A stretch of DNA of 64,000 nucleotides, taken from an uncultured Bartonella sp. (GTDB lineage Bacteria > Pseudomonadota > Alphaproteobacteria > Rhizobiales > Rhizobiaceae). The DNA lies in assembly GCF_946479275.1 (NCBI RefSeq), contig NZ_CAMLFE010000004.1, positions 124,001-188,000 on the forward strand, written 5' to 3'. Below, one piece after another: positions 38,287 to 47,453 of this stretch. A program made the translations under genes and the position numbers. Below the pieces are notes generated by a model. It made no database searches. It was not told the origin of the DNA and was given only the letters and a program-made list of their open reading frames with translations. The first letter of the stretch is position 1. Each line of letters starts with the position of its first letter.

Positions 38287-39582
38287 ATGAAACGTTTAGT
38301 ACAAATTATTATTGGATTGGTAATCCTTGCAATTATTGTCATTCTGGCAATCATGTTTGTGCCAATCAAACGAACCGGCCCGACAGAAGCTCTTTCTCCG
38401 GACTTCAAACCGGAACAGGGACGGGGCGAATATCTCGCCAGAATGGCCGATTGTGCAGCCTGCCATACCGCGCCCGGTGGCCAACCTTATGCAGGTGGTC
38501 GTGAAGTCAAAAGCCCGTTCGGCATTATCTATTCATCCAACATCACACCGGATGAAAACGGTATAAAGAATATGACACTTGACCAGTTCCGTGATGCTTT
38601 GCGTGATGGTATCGGCCAAAACGGCCAGCTTCTTTATCCGGCTATGCCTTACGAAAACTATCGCAAGATCAGCGAACCCGACATTGTTGCGCTTTATGAT
38701 TATTTCATGCATGGCGTAAAACCGGTTAGTGCCAAGGTCAAGGAAACCAATCTGTCATTTCCGTTCAACCAGCGTTGGGGAATCCGTCTTTGGAACTTCT
38801 TTGCAATTTCCGGCAAAGGTGGTTTCGAGCCGCGCTTCAACGATGCGAAACTTGATCGCGGTGCCTATCTTATTGAAAGCTTAGGCCACTGTGGTGCTTG
38901 CCATACGCCGCGTGATTTCATGTTCCGCCAATCGGGTACGAATAGCGATAGCAACAAATTCCTGACCGGTGAAACAATTGACGGCTTCTATGGGCCGAAT
39001 TTGCGCAGCCCGAATTCGTCCGTTACAAATTGGACGGCAGATGATTTGAAGACCTATTTGCAGACAGGTCGTAACAGCCATTCTGCTGTTGTCGGTCCGA
39101 TGAAGCTGGTTGTCGAAGAATCAATGCAATTTGCAACCGAAGACGATCTTGATTCAATTGTTGCATATCTCAAACATATTGCTCTTCAAGGTGACGCATC
39201 AAAACAGATACGCGATCCGAAAAAGACAACAGATATGTTGACTGAAGCAAAACCGGATATGGCACTTGGTGCCCGCCTTTACATGGACAACTGCAATGCT
39301 TGTCACTTTGTAAACGGCAAAGGTGCAAATGGCGTCTTCCCCGAGCTTGATGGTGCAAAAATCGTCAATGCAAAGGATGCGAGCGGATTGTTGCGCGTTA
39401 TCGTTAACGGTTCACGCATGCCATCCACTGAAAAACGCCCTGCAGATCTTGCAATGCCGGGCTTTGGCTGGCGTATGAATGACGATGAAGTTGCAGCACT
39501 TGCCAATTTCTTGCGGTCGAGCTGGACCAATGATGCTCCGGCAGTCACTGCTGCAGATGTCGCCAAGGTTCGTACGAAATAA
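38287..39582 (+). CDS. Gluconate/sugar dehydrogenase triheme cytochrome c subunit
   Basis: 431-residue membrane-anchored cytochrome c with an N-terminal hydrophobic helix (about residues 5-26). Three haem-attachment motifs CAACH (56-60), CGACH (202-206) and CNACH (336-340) mark three cytochrome c domains. It accepts electrons from the flavoprotein and reduces ubiquinone or a terminal oxidase. The gene is 12 bases after the FAD subunit and is followed by a strong terminator, closing the operon. Confidence 0.93.
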   Translation: MKRLVQIIIGLVILAIIVILAIMFVPIKRTGPTEALSPDFKPEQGRGEYLARMADCAACHTAPGGQPYAGGREVKSPFGIIYSSNITPDENGIKNMTLDQFRDALRDGIGQNGQLLYPAMPYENYRKISEPDIVALYDYFMHGVKPVSAKVKETNLSFPFNQRWGIRLWNFFAISGKGGFEPRFNDAKLDRGAYLIESLGHCGACHTPRDFMFRQSGTNSDSNKFLTGETIDGFYGPNLRSPNSSVTNWTADDLKTYLQTGRNSHSAVVGPMKLVVEESMQFATEDDLDSIVAYLKHIALQGDASKQIRDPKKTTDMLTEAKPDMALGARLYMDNCNACHFVNGKGANGVFPELDGAKIVNAKDASGLLRVIVNGSRMPSTEKRPADLAMPGFGWRMNDDEVAALANFLRSSWTNDAPAVTAADVAKVRTK

Positions 39583-39610
39583 TAAAGTGTGAAAATTGCA
39601 AACAAATTTG

Positions 39611-39635
39611 AAAACGGCCTATGGGCCGTTTTTTA
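39611..39635 (+). terminator. Rho-independent terminator of the dehydrogenase operon
   Basis: AAAACGGCC-TATG-GGCCGTTTT is a perfect nine-base-pair stem followed by T residues, 28 bases after the cytochrome stop. Confidence 0.88.
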
Positions 39636-39705
39636 TTGAGGTGTTTTCTCGAAACATTTTGCTCTATAAGCAAGATTGATTTGAATAGCTTGAAATGGAA
39701 ACATC

Positions 39706-40512
39706 ATGGTTCTTGCAATCCGGTCAATCCTGTTTACGGCAGCATTCTATCTGACAACTTTTGTCCAGATGATTCTTTATGCGCCTTTCTATTTTGTTCT
39801 TCCGCGCAAAAAAGCATGGATCGTGCCCAAAACATGGGCGCGAGTGAATTTATTTCTGCAAAAACATATTGCCGGAACCGACTTTGAAATTGAAGGGCTC
39901 GAGAACCTGCCAAAAGGTGCCTATATCATTGCGCCTAAACATCAATCGGCGTGGGAAACGTTCGGACTTGTTCCTTTTCTTGACGACCCTTCGCTCATTA
40001 TGAAGCGCGAATTGACGTGGATACCGATTTTCGGCTGGTACATGCTGAAAACCGGTATTATTCCCATCGATCGCGGCTCGCCTTTAAAAGCTATGAAGGC
40101 GGTTCTCACCGGTGCCAAAGAAAAAGCAGCAGAAGGGCGCCAGATTCTGATTTTTCCGGAAGGTACGCGCCGTCAACCGGGGGCAGAACCAGAATATAAA
40201 CCCGGTATTGTTGCTATTTATAATGAACTCGGTTTACCGGTTGTGCCTATTGCCCACAATGCAGGGCTTTATTGGCCACGTGGCAATTTCCGCCGTTATC
40301 CGGGAAAAATTCGTGTCCGCGTGTTGCCACCTATTGAAGCGCACCTTAATAAGCGCGAATTTCTGCCGCGCCTGATAAAAGATACCGAAACTGCTTGTGA
40401 TGAACTGCTCGTGAAAGCTGCGCTTGATCCAAACCCTCCGGCTATGCCTCCGACGGCAGTCAAAAGGCTTAAAGAATTAGGAGTTGATTGGAAAGGACCA
40501 ACTCGCGATTAG
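39706..40512 (+). CDS. plsC: 1-acyl-sn-glycerol-3-phosphate acyltransferase
   Basis: 268-residue membrane acyltransferase that forms phosphatidic acid from lysophosphatidate. N-terminal hydrophobic segment (residues 1-30), catalytic block APKHQSAWETFG (His-x4-acidic variant with Glu), and IFPEGTRRQPGAEPEYKPG for substrate binding are seen. Length is normal. It has its own unit between the dehydrogenase terminator and the biotin genes; the 13-bp tandem repeat begins six bases after its stop. Confidence 0.92.
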   Translation: MVLAIRSILFTAAFYLTTFVQMILYAPFYFVLPRKKAWIVPKTWARVNLFLQKHIAGTDFEIEGLENLPKGAYIIAPKHQSAWETFGLVPFLDDPSLIMKRELTWIPIFGWYMLKTGIIPIDRGSPLKAMKAVLTGAKEKAAEGRQILIFPEGTRRQPGAEPEYKPGIVAIYNELGLPVVPIAHNAGLYWPRGNFRRYPGKIRVRVLPPIEAHLNKREFLPRLIKDTETACDELLVKAALDPNPPAMPPTAVKRLKELGVDWKGPTRD

Positions 40513-40517
40513 GCTTC

Positions 40518-40556
40518 GCATATCTGGTGGGCATATCTGGTGGGCATATCCGGTGG
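40518..40556 (+). repeat. Three tandem 13-bp repeats between plsC and bioM
   Basis: GCATATCTGGTGG at 40518-40530 and 40531-40543 and GCATATCCGGTGG at 40544-40556 are perfect or one-mismatch tandem copies in the plsC-bioM spacer. No BioR-like site (TTATCTATAA type) is visible here. Confidence 0.9.
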
Positions 40557-40608
40557 TTCCGGTTCAATCCGTCGGGGAAAATCCACAATAATCGGGAATT
40601 CAATTGCA

Positions 40609-41283
40609 ATGATTGAGCTTAAAAATGTTTGTGTCGAGGCGGGCGGCCATAAGATACTCGATAATTTGAATTTGAAATTAGCCGAGAAACGGATTGCTAT
40701 TATTGGTGCCAATGGTTCAGGCAAAAGTACTTTTGTGCGATTGCTTAACGGTTTGCGATTGCCGACATCGGGTGAAGTGCTAGTCGATTCACTCGACAGT
40801 CGCAAATATGGCAAAGACATCCGTCGCAAAGTGGGGTTTGTCTTCCAAAATCCGGATAACCAGATTGTCATGCCGGTTGTTGAGGAAGACCTTGCCTTCG
40901 GCTTGAAAAATATCGGGGTTGAAAAAGCCGAAATCTCACGACGGATCGACTATGTTCTTGACCGCTTCAACCTTCAGCAAACACGGTTGCAATCTGTGCA
41001 AAGTTTGAGTGGTGGCCAAAGGCAGCTTGTTGCACTTTGCGGTGTTATTGTCATGGAGCCGGAAGTCATCGTTTTTGATGAACCCACCACGCAACTTGAC
41101 CTTTCCAACAAGCGAAAAATGACAGAAACAATTTTTGGCCTTTCCCAGCAGGTCATTGTCGTCTCTCACGATCTTGATATGCTCGAAAACTTTGATCGGG
41201 TTATTGTTATAGATCATGGTAAAGTCGTTTACGACGACATACCGGAAAAATCGATCAGCTATTATGTGGAGAAAATGGCATGA
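40609..41283 (+). CDS. bioM: Biotin ECF transporter ATP-binding protein BioM
   Basis: 224-residue ABC ATPase of the energy-coupling-factor type. Walker [17 protein letters not shown], signature [15 protein letters not shown] and Walker [13 protein letters not shown] are complete. The start at MIELKNVCV gives the standard length; a longer in-frame start overlaps the 13-bp repeats and is not expected to be used. The stop overlaps bioN by four bases. It powers biotin uptake with BioN and BioY. Confidence 0.92.
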   Translation: MIELKNVCVEAGGHKILDNLNLKLAEKRIAIIGANGSGKSTFVRLLNGLRLPTSGEVLVDSLDSRKYGKDIRRKVGFVFQNPDNQIVMPVVEEDLAFGLKNIGVEKAEISRRIDYVLDRFNLQQTRLQSVQSLSGGQRQLVALCGVIVMEPEVIVFDEPTTQLDLSNKRKMTETIFGLSQQVIVVSHDLDMLENFDRVIVIDHGKVVYDDIPEKSISYYVEKMA

Positions 41284-41900
41284 CCGATCCGAGCTACGGA
41301 ACAACATTTATTCATCGGCTTCCGGCAGGCATAAAGCTTTTTATTGTTTTTTTCGTGAGCATCGGGCTTTTTTATTTTGCATCGCTTCCATTGGCGATTG
41401 TTTCTCTCATTATCGTCTGGTGTCTTTTTTTTCTTGCCGGCTTTTCATTTTTTAAACCCGTTTTCGAACTTAGGAAAATTTCGTGGCTTCTCGTCGCTCT
41501 ATTCATCATCCAATATTTTTCAGTGAATTTTGAAAGTGCCGCACTTATTGTCATAAGGTTATCAAGCCTTCTTCTGCTTGCAACGCTGGTAACCTTGACG
41601 ACACCATTTTCCAAAATGATGGCCTGTTTTGAAAAACTGTTTTCATTTATGCGGGTTTTTGGCGTAAATCCCGCAAAAATATCGCTCGGGCTATCACTGA
41701 CTTTGCGGTTTATTGCGATCTTTTCCGATATCACCAAAGACGTGCGCGAGGCACAAAAAGCACGGGGATTGGAAAACAGTGTATTTGCTGTCATTATGCC
41801 GGTTCTGATAAGAAGCTTTAAAGTTCAGGCTGATGTGGCAGCCGCAATCGAGGCGCGTTGTTTTGATGAAGATGTGAACAATAAAAACGGGAAAAATTGA
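41280..41900 (+). CDS. bioN: Biotin ECF transporter transmembrane protein BioN
   Basis: 206-residue EcfT-type membrane component with about five hydrophobic segments. The two cytoplasmic coupling motifs are visible as AQKARGLE and AIEARCFD, which contact the ATPase. It is translationally coupled to bioM (ATGA) and lies 12 bases before bioY. It links ATP hydrolysis to the substrate-binding BioY protein. Confidence 0.9.
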   Translation: MTDPSYGTTFIHRLPAGIKLFIVFFVSIGLFYFASLPLAIVSLIIVWCLFFLAGFSFFKPVFELRKISWLLVALFIIQYFSVNFESAALIVIRLSSLLLLATLVTLTTPFSKMMACFEKLFSFMRVFGVNPAKISLGLSLTLRFIAIFSDITKDVREAQKARGLENSVFAVIMPVLIRSFKVQADVAAAIEARCFDEDVNNKNGKN

Positions 41901-41912
41901 GCGGGGAAGAAA

Positions 41913-42464
41913 ATGTCTATTCGTGATATTGTAGCGGTTGCGCTTTTTGCGGCCTTCATAGCTGTTTTGGGATTATTTCCGGCCATACCTGTGCCCGTTA
42001 TACCGGTACCCATTACTGCTCAACTGTTAGGAATTATTCTTTCCGGTGCAATTTTGGGCGCAAAAAAAGGTTTTGCCGCCTGTCTTCTGTTTCTGATACT
42101 GGTTGCAGCGGGGCTCCCGCTTTTGTCCGGCGGGCGTGGCGGCATATCGGTATTTTTTTCGCCTACAAGCGGCTATCTTTTCAGTTTTCCTTTTGCAGCA
42201 GGCTTTATCGGCTATTTTTATTCTCTCTTTCGTAACAGCCTGACACCGGCAAAAGAAATACTGATCATGATGGTAGGCGTTTTTTGTATTAACCACCTTT
42301 TCGGCATTATCGGGCTCGTATTTATTGGCGGAATTGATTTTTCCAAAGCTTTTTTAGGAGATCTTATTTTTATTCCCGGAGATATGGTAAAAATTGTTCT
42401 CGCCTATTTGATTGCGAGCAGGCTACGCAAAGCTTTGCCGGATTTGATGGACGGAAATGGATAA
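41913..42464 (+). CDS. bioY: Biotin transporter substrate-binding subunit BioY
   Basis: 183-residue integral membrane S component with about six helices. PVPITAQLLGIILSGAILG and GLPLLSGGRGGISVFFSPTS match the biotin-binding regions of BioY. Last gene of the bioMNY operon, followed by a strong terminator 17 bases on. No biotin synthesis genes are in the window, so uptake could be the main supply, which needs a whole-genome check. Confidence 0.95.
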   Translation: MSIRDIVAVALFAAFIAVLGLFPAIPVPVIPVPITAQLLGIILSGAILGAKKGFAACLLFLILVAAGLPLLSGGRGGISVFFSPTSGYLFSFPFAAGFIGYFYSLFRNSLTPAKEILIMMVGVFCINHLFGIIGLVFIGGIDFSKAFLGDLIFIPGDMVKIVLAYLIASRLRKALPDLMDGNG

Positions 42465-42480
42465 AACAATGTAGAATAAC

Positions 42481-42507
42481 AAAAAGCGGGCATAACGCCC
42501 GCTTTTT
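42481..42507. terminator. Bidirectional terminator between bioY and uspA
   Basis: AAAAAGCGGGC-ATAAC-GCCCGCTTTTT is a perfect eleven-base-pair stem with T tracts on both strands, so it can serve bioY (+) and the convergent universal stress gene (-). Confidence 0.92.
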
Positions 42508-42529
42508 AACGAAAATTAATTTTTGATCC

Positions 42530-42979
42530 TTATTTGATAACCATAACCGGACGTTCACTCATCGCCAGAACTTCGGAAGCCTGACTGCCGAGAATGAGCC
42601 GGTTAACGCCACGACGACCATGCGAGGCAATAATAATAAGGTCGGCATTATGCTCGTTTGCCGCATCGACAATGCCGGCAGCAGCAAGCTGGTTTTCCGC
42701 ATGAACGCCTTTTGCTTTAACACCCTGTTTTTCAGCTTTGTTAAGTGCACCCTCTAGAATCTTGCGTGCGCCGTCATCCATTTCTTTGCGGAATTCATCG
42801 AAAGCTCCGGGGCTTGAAGCCCATTCGGCACCAACAACAATGCCGTAAGACGGCATCAGGCTTGTGACGGTAACAACGAAAAGCTCGCCACCCGTTTTTT
42901 TTGCAAGTTCGACAGCTGCATCAACGCCACGGCCAGCAAGCTCGGAACCGTCCGTTGCTACAAGAATACGTTCATACAT
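42530..42979 (-). CDS. Universal stress protein (UspA family)
   Basis: 149-residue single-domain Usp protein. The N-terminal strand RILVATDGSELAGRGVDAAV and the nucleotide-binding loop ASHGRRGVNRLILGSQASEV (G-x2-G-x9-G-S layout) indicate an ATP-binding type. Such proteins help survival in stationary phase or stress; direct targets are usually unknown. Monocistronic, convergent with bioY. Confidence 0.93.
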   Translation of the reverse strand: MYERILVATDGSELAGRGVDAAVELAKKTGGELFVVTVTSLMPSYGIVVGAEWASSPGAFDEFRKEMDDGARKILEGALNKAEKQGVKAKGVHAENQLAAAGIVDAANEHNADLIIIASHGRRGVNRLILGSQASEVLAMSERPVMVIK

Positions 42980-43345
42980 ATTTGTTTCCTTCCCTCTTCA
43001 ACGTGGACTTATGCCCTAATATGCAAATAAGAACTATCTCGCTCCGCTTCAATATTTTTAGAGCCAAACTTTTCCAAAGTATACTATATTTTGTCAGTCT
43101 ATTGTTCTCTCATTGTAGAAACCGGTTTATTCACAGGCAAATGACTGGTTACCGCCTGTCCGAAAGGGAAAAAATCCTATCAACTTCTGTGTTATCGGCC
43201 ATATTTTTATGCGATTTTGAATTTTATGAGCTATAGAGTTAATAAGCACTATCGGTAAAGAGAAAGCTTTCATTCTTCTCCGGTAAGAGACCGGTTCGAA
43301 GAGAACCGGAAATGATAAAGATACGTCCAATTTGGATCACATGAT
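42980..43345 (+). other. Gene-free divergent region between uspA and the carboxypeptidase gene
   Basis: 366 bases with no convincing gene. It must contain promoters for both divergent genes. The notable element is the inverted repeat at 43291-43309. Confidence 0.5.
43291..43309. promoter_or_regulatory. Inverted repeat upstream of the D,D-carboxypeptidase gene
   Basis: CCGGTTC-GAAGA-GAACCGG is a perfect seven-base inverted repeat 36 bases before the ATG. It may be an operator or a leader hairpin; no T tract follows, so it is not a terminator. Confidence 0.4.
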
Positions 43346-44431
43346 ATGCGTAAGATAACGGGTGTCACTGCCCTTTTTTTATTGTTTTTTATGAGTCTAG
43401 CTGTGGCAAGAGCCAACCCATATCTATCCGTCGATGTCGCGACCGGCCGTATTCTTGCCCATAACGATGCATTCGACCGATGGTATCCGGCTTCATTGAC
43501 AAAGATGATGACAGCCTATGTTACTTTTCGCGCGCTCCATAAAGGCGAGGTGACGCCGCAAACAAGGGTAACAGTGAGTGCTGCGGCTGCAAAACTTCCG
43601 CCCAGTCACTCAGGATATAAACCGGGTTCTGTTCTTGATCTCGACACAGCTTTGTCGATCACTCTGGTAAAATCCACCAATGACCTTGCAACAGCAATTG
43701 CCGAAACCGTGGGTGGCTCGGAACAAGCTTTTGTTGTTCGTATGAATGAAGAGGCACAGCGCCTTGGCATGTTCGGAACACATTTTGCCAATGCCAATGG
43801 CCTTCCTAATCCCGACAATTATTCGACAGCCCGCGACCTTGCCGTTCTGGCAGTACAGATCCGTCGGGAATTTCCGCAATATGCCCATTATTTTTCAATT
43901 CCTGCGATCGATTTCGGGGGCGGGCGAAAAGTCGAGCAGAATTCGAATAATCTGATAGGGCGGTTTTCCGGTGCTGACGGCATGAAAACCGGTTTTATCT
44001 GTGCATCCGGATTTAATCTTGTTGCATCTGCAACCCGCAACAAGCGCACCATTATTGCGGTTGTTCTCGGTGCTGATCGTATTGATCAACGTGAAGCTTT
44101 GGCAGCCAAACTTTTAAACGATGGTTTTTCCAATCAAGGCTCATCACAGACAACCCTTGCAACGTTGCAGCCTTACGGAACAAAACTCACACAGGTAAGC
44201 GATATCAAAGACAGAATATGCAATGATGATGCCTGGAAAGCACGTATGCAACATCGCGATGAAAAAGGAAAAGTGGTTTTTGACTCACCTTATATTTCAG
44301 CGCGACCGCTTGATGTAACGCCGTTGCAGGTTCGACTGATTTCGGCACCGGCGCTCGCAAAACCGGGTGAAATACCGGCGTGGAAAATTCCGGTTCCCAC
44401 CCCCCGTCCACAGACAATGGATGCACAATGA
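43346..44431 (+). CDS. D-alanyl-D-alanine carboxypeptidase (penicillin-binding protein, DacF-like)
   Basis: 361-residue serine peptidase trimming the terminal D-Ala of peptidoglycan pentapeptides. A signal peptide (about residues 1-23) is followed by SLTK (Ser50-Lys53), STN (110-112) and KTG (214-216), the complete penicillin-binding triad. The C-terminal part is Pro-rich and has no obvious membrane anchor. It overlaps the CobW-type GTPase gene by four bases, so expression is coupled. Confidence 0.93.
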   Translation: MRKITGVTALFLLFFMSLAVARANPYLSVDVATGRILAHNDAFDRWYPASLTKMMTAYVTFRALHKGEVTPQTRVTVSAAAAKLPPSHSGYKPGSVLDLDTALSITLVKSTNDLATAIAETVGGSEQAFVVRMNEEAQRLGMFGTHFANANGLPNPDNYSTARDLAVLAVQIRREFPQYAHYFSIPAIDFGGGRKVEQNSNNLIGRFSGADGMKTGFICASGFNLVASATRNKRTIIAVVLGADRIDQREALAAKLLNDGFSNQGSSQTTLATLQPYGTKLTQVSDIKDRICNDDAWKARMQHRDEKGKVVFDSPYISARPLDVTPLQVRLISAPALAKPGEIPAWKIPVPTPRPQTMDAQ

Positions 44432-45525
44432 CCGATTTTAAAAACCGTATAGCTGTTACAATTTTTACCGGTTTTCTGGGGTCGGGCAAAACCACCTTGC
44501 TTAATCGGGTTCTCAAAGACCCGCTGCTTACCGATACAGCGGTTATTGTCAACGAATTCGGTGAGGTAGGAATCGATAATCTTCTCGTTGAACAAGCTGA
44601 TGATGGCGTTATTGAATTATCCAACGGCTGCCTTTGCTGTACGATGCGCGGTCAGCTTGTTGATAGCCTTGCAAGCCTTGTTGACAGGCTTCAGACGGGC
44701 CGTATCAAACGCTTGAACCATGTGATTATTGAAACCACCGGTCTTGCTGATCCGGCACCCATTCTGCAAGCTTTGTTAGGCCATCCGGCAATGGTTCAAT
44801 CTTTTGTCATAGACGGGGTTATTACCACTGTTGATGCAATAAATGGATTGGAAACTCTGGTAAGGCATAAAGAGGCACGCAATCAGGTTGCATTTGCCGA
44901 TCGGATTGTTCTCACCAAAACCGATCTTGTTGCTGATAAAAAAACACTTGAACCATTGATTGACGAGCTTGGCAAACTTAATCCCACAGCCGAACTTCTT
45001 TATTCCGATGCTGCCCATTGTCCGCCATCGGCGCTCGTCAATATCGGCGTTTTCGATTTGAGCAACAAGGCGCCGGATATAAGAAACTGGCTCGGTAAAG
45101 AAGAAAATCACGAGCATCACCACCACCATCATCATGATGTCAATCGGCATTCCGATACGATTCATGCTTTTTCTCTCACCCATGACAAACCTATTCCCTA
45201 TTTTGCACTGGAAGCTTTCATAGATCTTTTGCGCGCCAATCATGGGGCACAAATGTTGCGCATGAAGGGGATTGTCGAACTTGAGGAAGATCCGTCGCGT
45301 CCGGTTGTCATCCACGGTGTCCAGACATTGTTTCATCCTCCGGTCCGGCTGTCCGGATGGCCGGAATGCCGTCATGAAACGCGGCTTGTTATGATTACCG
45401 ACGGGATAGATGAAACGACAGTGCGTGAAATGTTCGACGCTTTTTTAGGAAAACCAGTGCTCGATAAGGCTGATCGGGCAGCAATGACAGATAATCCGCT
45501 CGCAATACCGGGGTTGAAATTCTAA
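44428..45525 (+). CDS. CobW/YjiA-family GTPase, putative zinc metallochaperone
   Basis: 365-residue G3E GTPase. Walker A TGFLGSGKTTLL (14-25), the metal-binding CLCC at 68-71, and a guanine-specificity motif LTKTDLV are visible. A His-rich loop (His228 to 236, HEHHHHHHH) separates the GTPase and C-terminal domains and is typical of zinc- or cobalt-handling members. ATG at 44428 overlaps the carboxypeptidase stop; a longer in-frame start inside that gene is rejected. The partner receiving metal is unknown. Confidence 0.92.
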   Translation: MTDFKNRIAVTIFTGFLGSGKTTLLNRVLKDPLLTDTAVIVNEFGEVGIDNLLVEQADDGVIELSNGCLCCTMRGQLVDSLASLVDRLQTGRIKRLNHVIIETTGLADPAPILQALLGHPAMVQSFVIDGVITTVDAINGLETLVRHKEARNQVAFADRIVLTKTDLVADKKTLEPLIDELGKLNPTAELLYSDAAHCPPSALVNIGVFDLSNKAPDIRNWLGKEENHEHHHHHHHDVNRHSDTIHAFSLTHDKPIPYFALEAFIDLLRANHGAQMLRMKGIVELEEDPSRPVVIHGVQTLFHPPVRLSGWPECRHETRLVMITDGIDETTVREMFDAFLGKPVLDKADRAAMTDNPLAIPGLKF

Positions 45526-45987
45526 TCGAACGTTTTTTTGCCTTCAAAGGTTTCTGGTTCGGTTTAACCGACCTTCCATTTTTTTGCACTCGATCGTTTT
45601 ATTTCATTTGTCACGAAACGGGACTTTAAATGGTTGGCCCTTTTAACAGATAACAATGCAAAATAGCGCGGTTCACGTTGTTATAGGTGTTGTCAGTTTT
45701 TGACAGGAAACTTCAAGCAAGCAAAACATTGCTCGTTCCGAAAAGATTTGGTGTGAGTTAAAAAGCTTGTAAATTAACGGGAAGGTACCTGCAATTCCGG
45801 TAAAAAGCGGAAGAGCATTATCTGCATGAAAACCGGAAATATTTTTCTGGCGAAATGCAACAGAAAAATCATCCGCCATTTGCTAAAGACCGATTTCAGT
45901 GAGGCTATCGGAATGGCCGGAAGCACATGCCCTTAGACAAGGGGCAAGGGAATGTGTTCTTTATTCTTTTGAACAGGTGTCGTTTTT
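45526..45987. other. Gene-free convergent region
   Basis: 462 bases between convergent genes. I see no supported gene. A hairpin with one bulge at 45929-45945 (GCCCTT-AGAC-AAGGGGC) followed by a T-rich stretch might act as a weak terminator for the GTPase gene. Confidence 0.4.
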
Positions 45988-46224
45988 TCAGGATTTCTCG
46001 TGTGGTATGATGGCAAGGTGTTGAATGCCATTTTCGAGACTTTTTTCAAAGCCGTAATTATACTGGCGGCAATAATTGGCAATATCTAAAGGTGCTAACG
46101 GATCATCGCTCAATATAACAAGCGTCACACCATTGGGCAGTATGGCTTGCTTTTTTCGTGCCTTTAAAAGAACAAGCGGGCATTTCAGCCCGCATAAATC
46201 ATATGTAAAACTTTTTTCAACCAC
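45988..46224 (-). CDS. TusA-like sulfurtransferase domain protein
   Basis: 78-residue protein from a GTG start at 46224. The TusA/SirA signature DLCGLKCPLVLLKARK is clear, with the active Cys in CP; the usual CPxP is CPLV here. DDPLAPLDIANYCRQYNY matches the second half of the fold. It could relay sulfur for tRNA thiolation or cofactor work. The start overlaps the L,D-transpeptidase stop by eight bases (GTGGTTGA), suggesting coupled translation. A longer frame upstream is a shadow of that gene. Confidence 0.8.
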   Translation of the reverse strand: MVEKSFTYDLCGLKCPLVLLKARKKQAILPNGVTLVILSDDPLAPLDIANYCRQYNYGFEKSLENGIQHLAIIPHEKS

Positions 46225-47410
46225 CGAATAATTTCCAGAACGGTTTCTTTGTCTGCGTCTCACTTGCTGCCGGAGTAACAGGAGCACCGGAATTTTGTGC
46301 TTCCTCTTCGGCAAGCGACTGGCCACCTGTTTCCGGTTTCGGAGTTGGCACCACAGTACTTGCCGTTTTTTCGGACGGGGTGGCAGCCTTGGATGCAACC
46401 GCATTTGCAGGTGCTATATCCGGTGCATTGGGTGTTTCTTTCGATGCCGGCGTCAATGACGGCGGTTCACGTGAAACCTGTACGCCGGAAGCACGCTTAC
46501 GGCTCCAATCGGCAACGAGAGACGCTTCCTCTACCCCTTGGATTGTCGGAGCCGGCGCTTTCATTTTCTTTTCACGGGCTGAAGAAAAAGCATCGTCATA
46601 TTTCTTTTGGTATGACGCAAAAGCTGTCTCTAACGATGAATCAGGAATTGCTGCAGGACATACGCCAGCCGGTGTCAAAGCCTTGCCGTCGGTATTGCGA
46701 TTGAAAACATAGCGTTTTTCACAAACGTCGACCTTTGGCGGACGTTTTGTCACTTCAAAAATGTCATAACCCTCTTTAAGCATTGTCCAGAATTTATAAT
46801 TCGGGTCATTGCGATATCGGGCCATATTTTCAGCTGTCATGCGGAACGGAAAAGCTTCAAGCTGGAATTCACGTTGCCCACCTTTGAAAGAATCTCGTCC
46901 GAAAGCGTAAATTTGTGCAATGTTTTCGTCGCTCATCGAATAACAGCCGGATGAGGAACAGGCACCATGAACCATTAAATGCTGACCGGTGCGGCCATTG
47001 ACCTGATCGTAAGCATTAGGAAAGCCGATGTTGAAAGCGAGATAATAGTTTGAATTCGGATTCATTTGGCTTGGACGGATTGTATAGAAGCCTTCCGGTG
47101 CCTGCCTATCACCTTCCATATATTTTGGCCCGAGTTTCCCAGACCATTTGCAAATATTGTAGGTGGAAATCAGGTCATATTTTCCGGTACGCGTCTGCTT
47201 CCATATCTCGACGATGCTTTCTTCCTTGAAAACCCTAACAAGAATAGGCGAATATTTCTCCATATTCTTGGCGGCCATCTTGTCTTGCAGCTTTTTGGGC
47301 AATTCCTGGGTAGCTTTGCCGATTTGCGGCAAATTCGATGATTGCTGGCAACCACTCAAAAAAGTCGCAGTCAGAAAGAAAGAAGCAAGAAGTGCGGTTC
47401 CAAATTTCAT
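46217..47410 (-). CDS. L,D-transpeptidase (YafK-like lipoprotein)
   Basis: 397-residue cell-wall enzyme. The signal ends in a lipobox (FLSGC, Cys21), so it is probably a lipoprotein. The YkuD catalytic motif MVHGACSSSGCYSMS gives His148 and Cys156. The C-terminal third is low-complexity, rich in Ala, Pro, Thr and Ser, and likely spans the periplasm. It resembles murein L,D-transpeptidases that link or release lipoproteins. A long hairpin lies in its upstream region. Confidence 0.88.
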   Translation of the reverse strand: MKFGTALLASFFLTATFLSGCQQSSNLPQIGKATQELPKKLQDKMAAKNMEKYSPILVRVFKEESIVEIWKQTRTGKYDLISTYNICKWSGKLGPKYMEGDRQAPEGFYTIRPSQMNPNSNYYLAFNIGFPNAYDQVNGRTGQHLMVHGACSSSGCYSMSDENIAQIYAFGRDSFKGGQREFQLEAFPFRMTAENMARYRNDPNYKFWTMLKEGYDIFEVTKRPPKVDVCEKRYVFNRNTDGKALTPAGVCPAAIPDSSLETAFASYQKKYDDAFSSAREKKMKAPAPTIQGVEEASLVADWSRKRASGVQVSREPPSLTPASKETPNAPDIAPANAVASKAATPSEKTASTVVPTPKPETGGQSLAEEEAQNSGAPVTPAASETQTKKPFWKLFGG

Positions 47411-47453
47411 TCACAAAGCTCCGGATGAGCAGGTTCACTAAGGTTGAAGTTTC

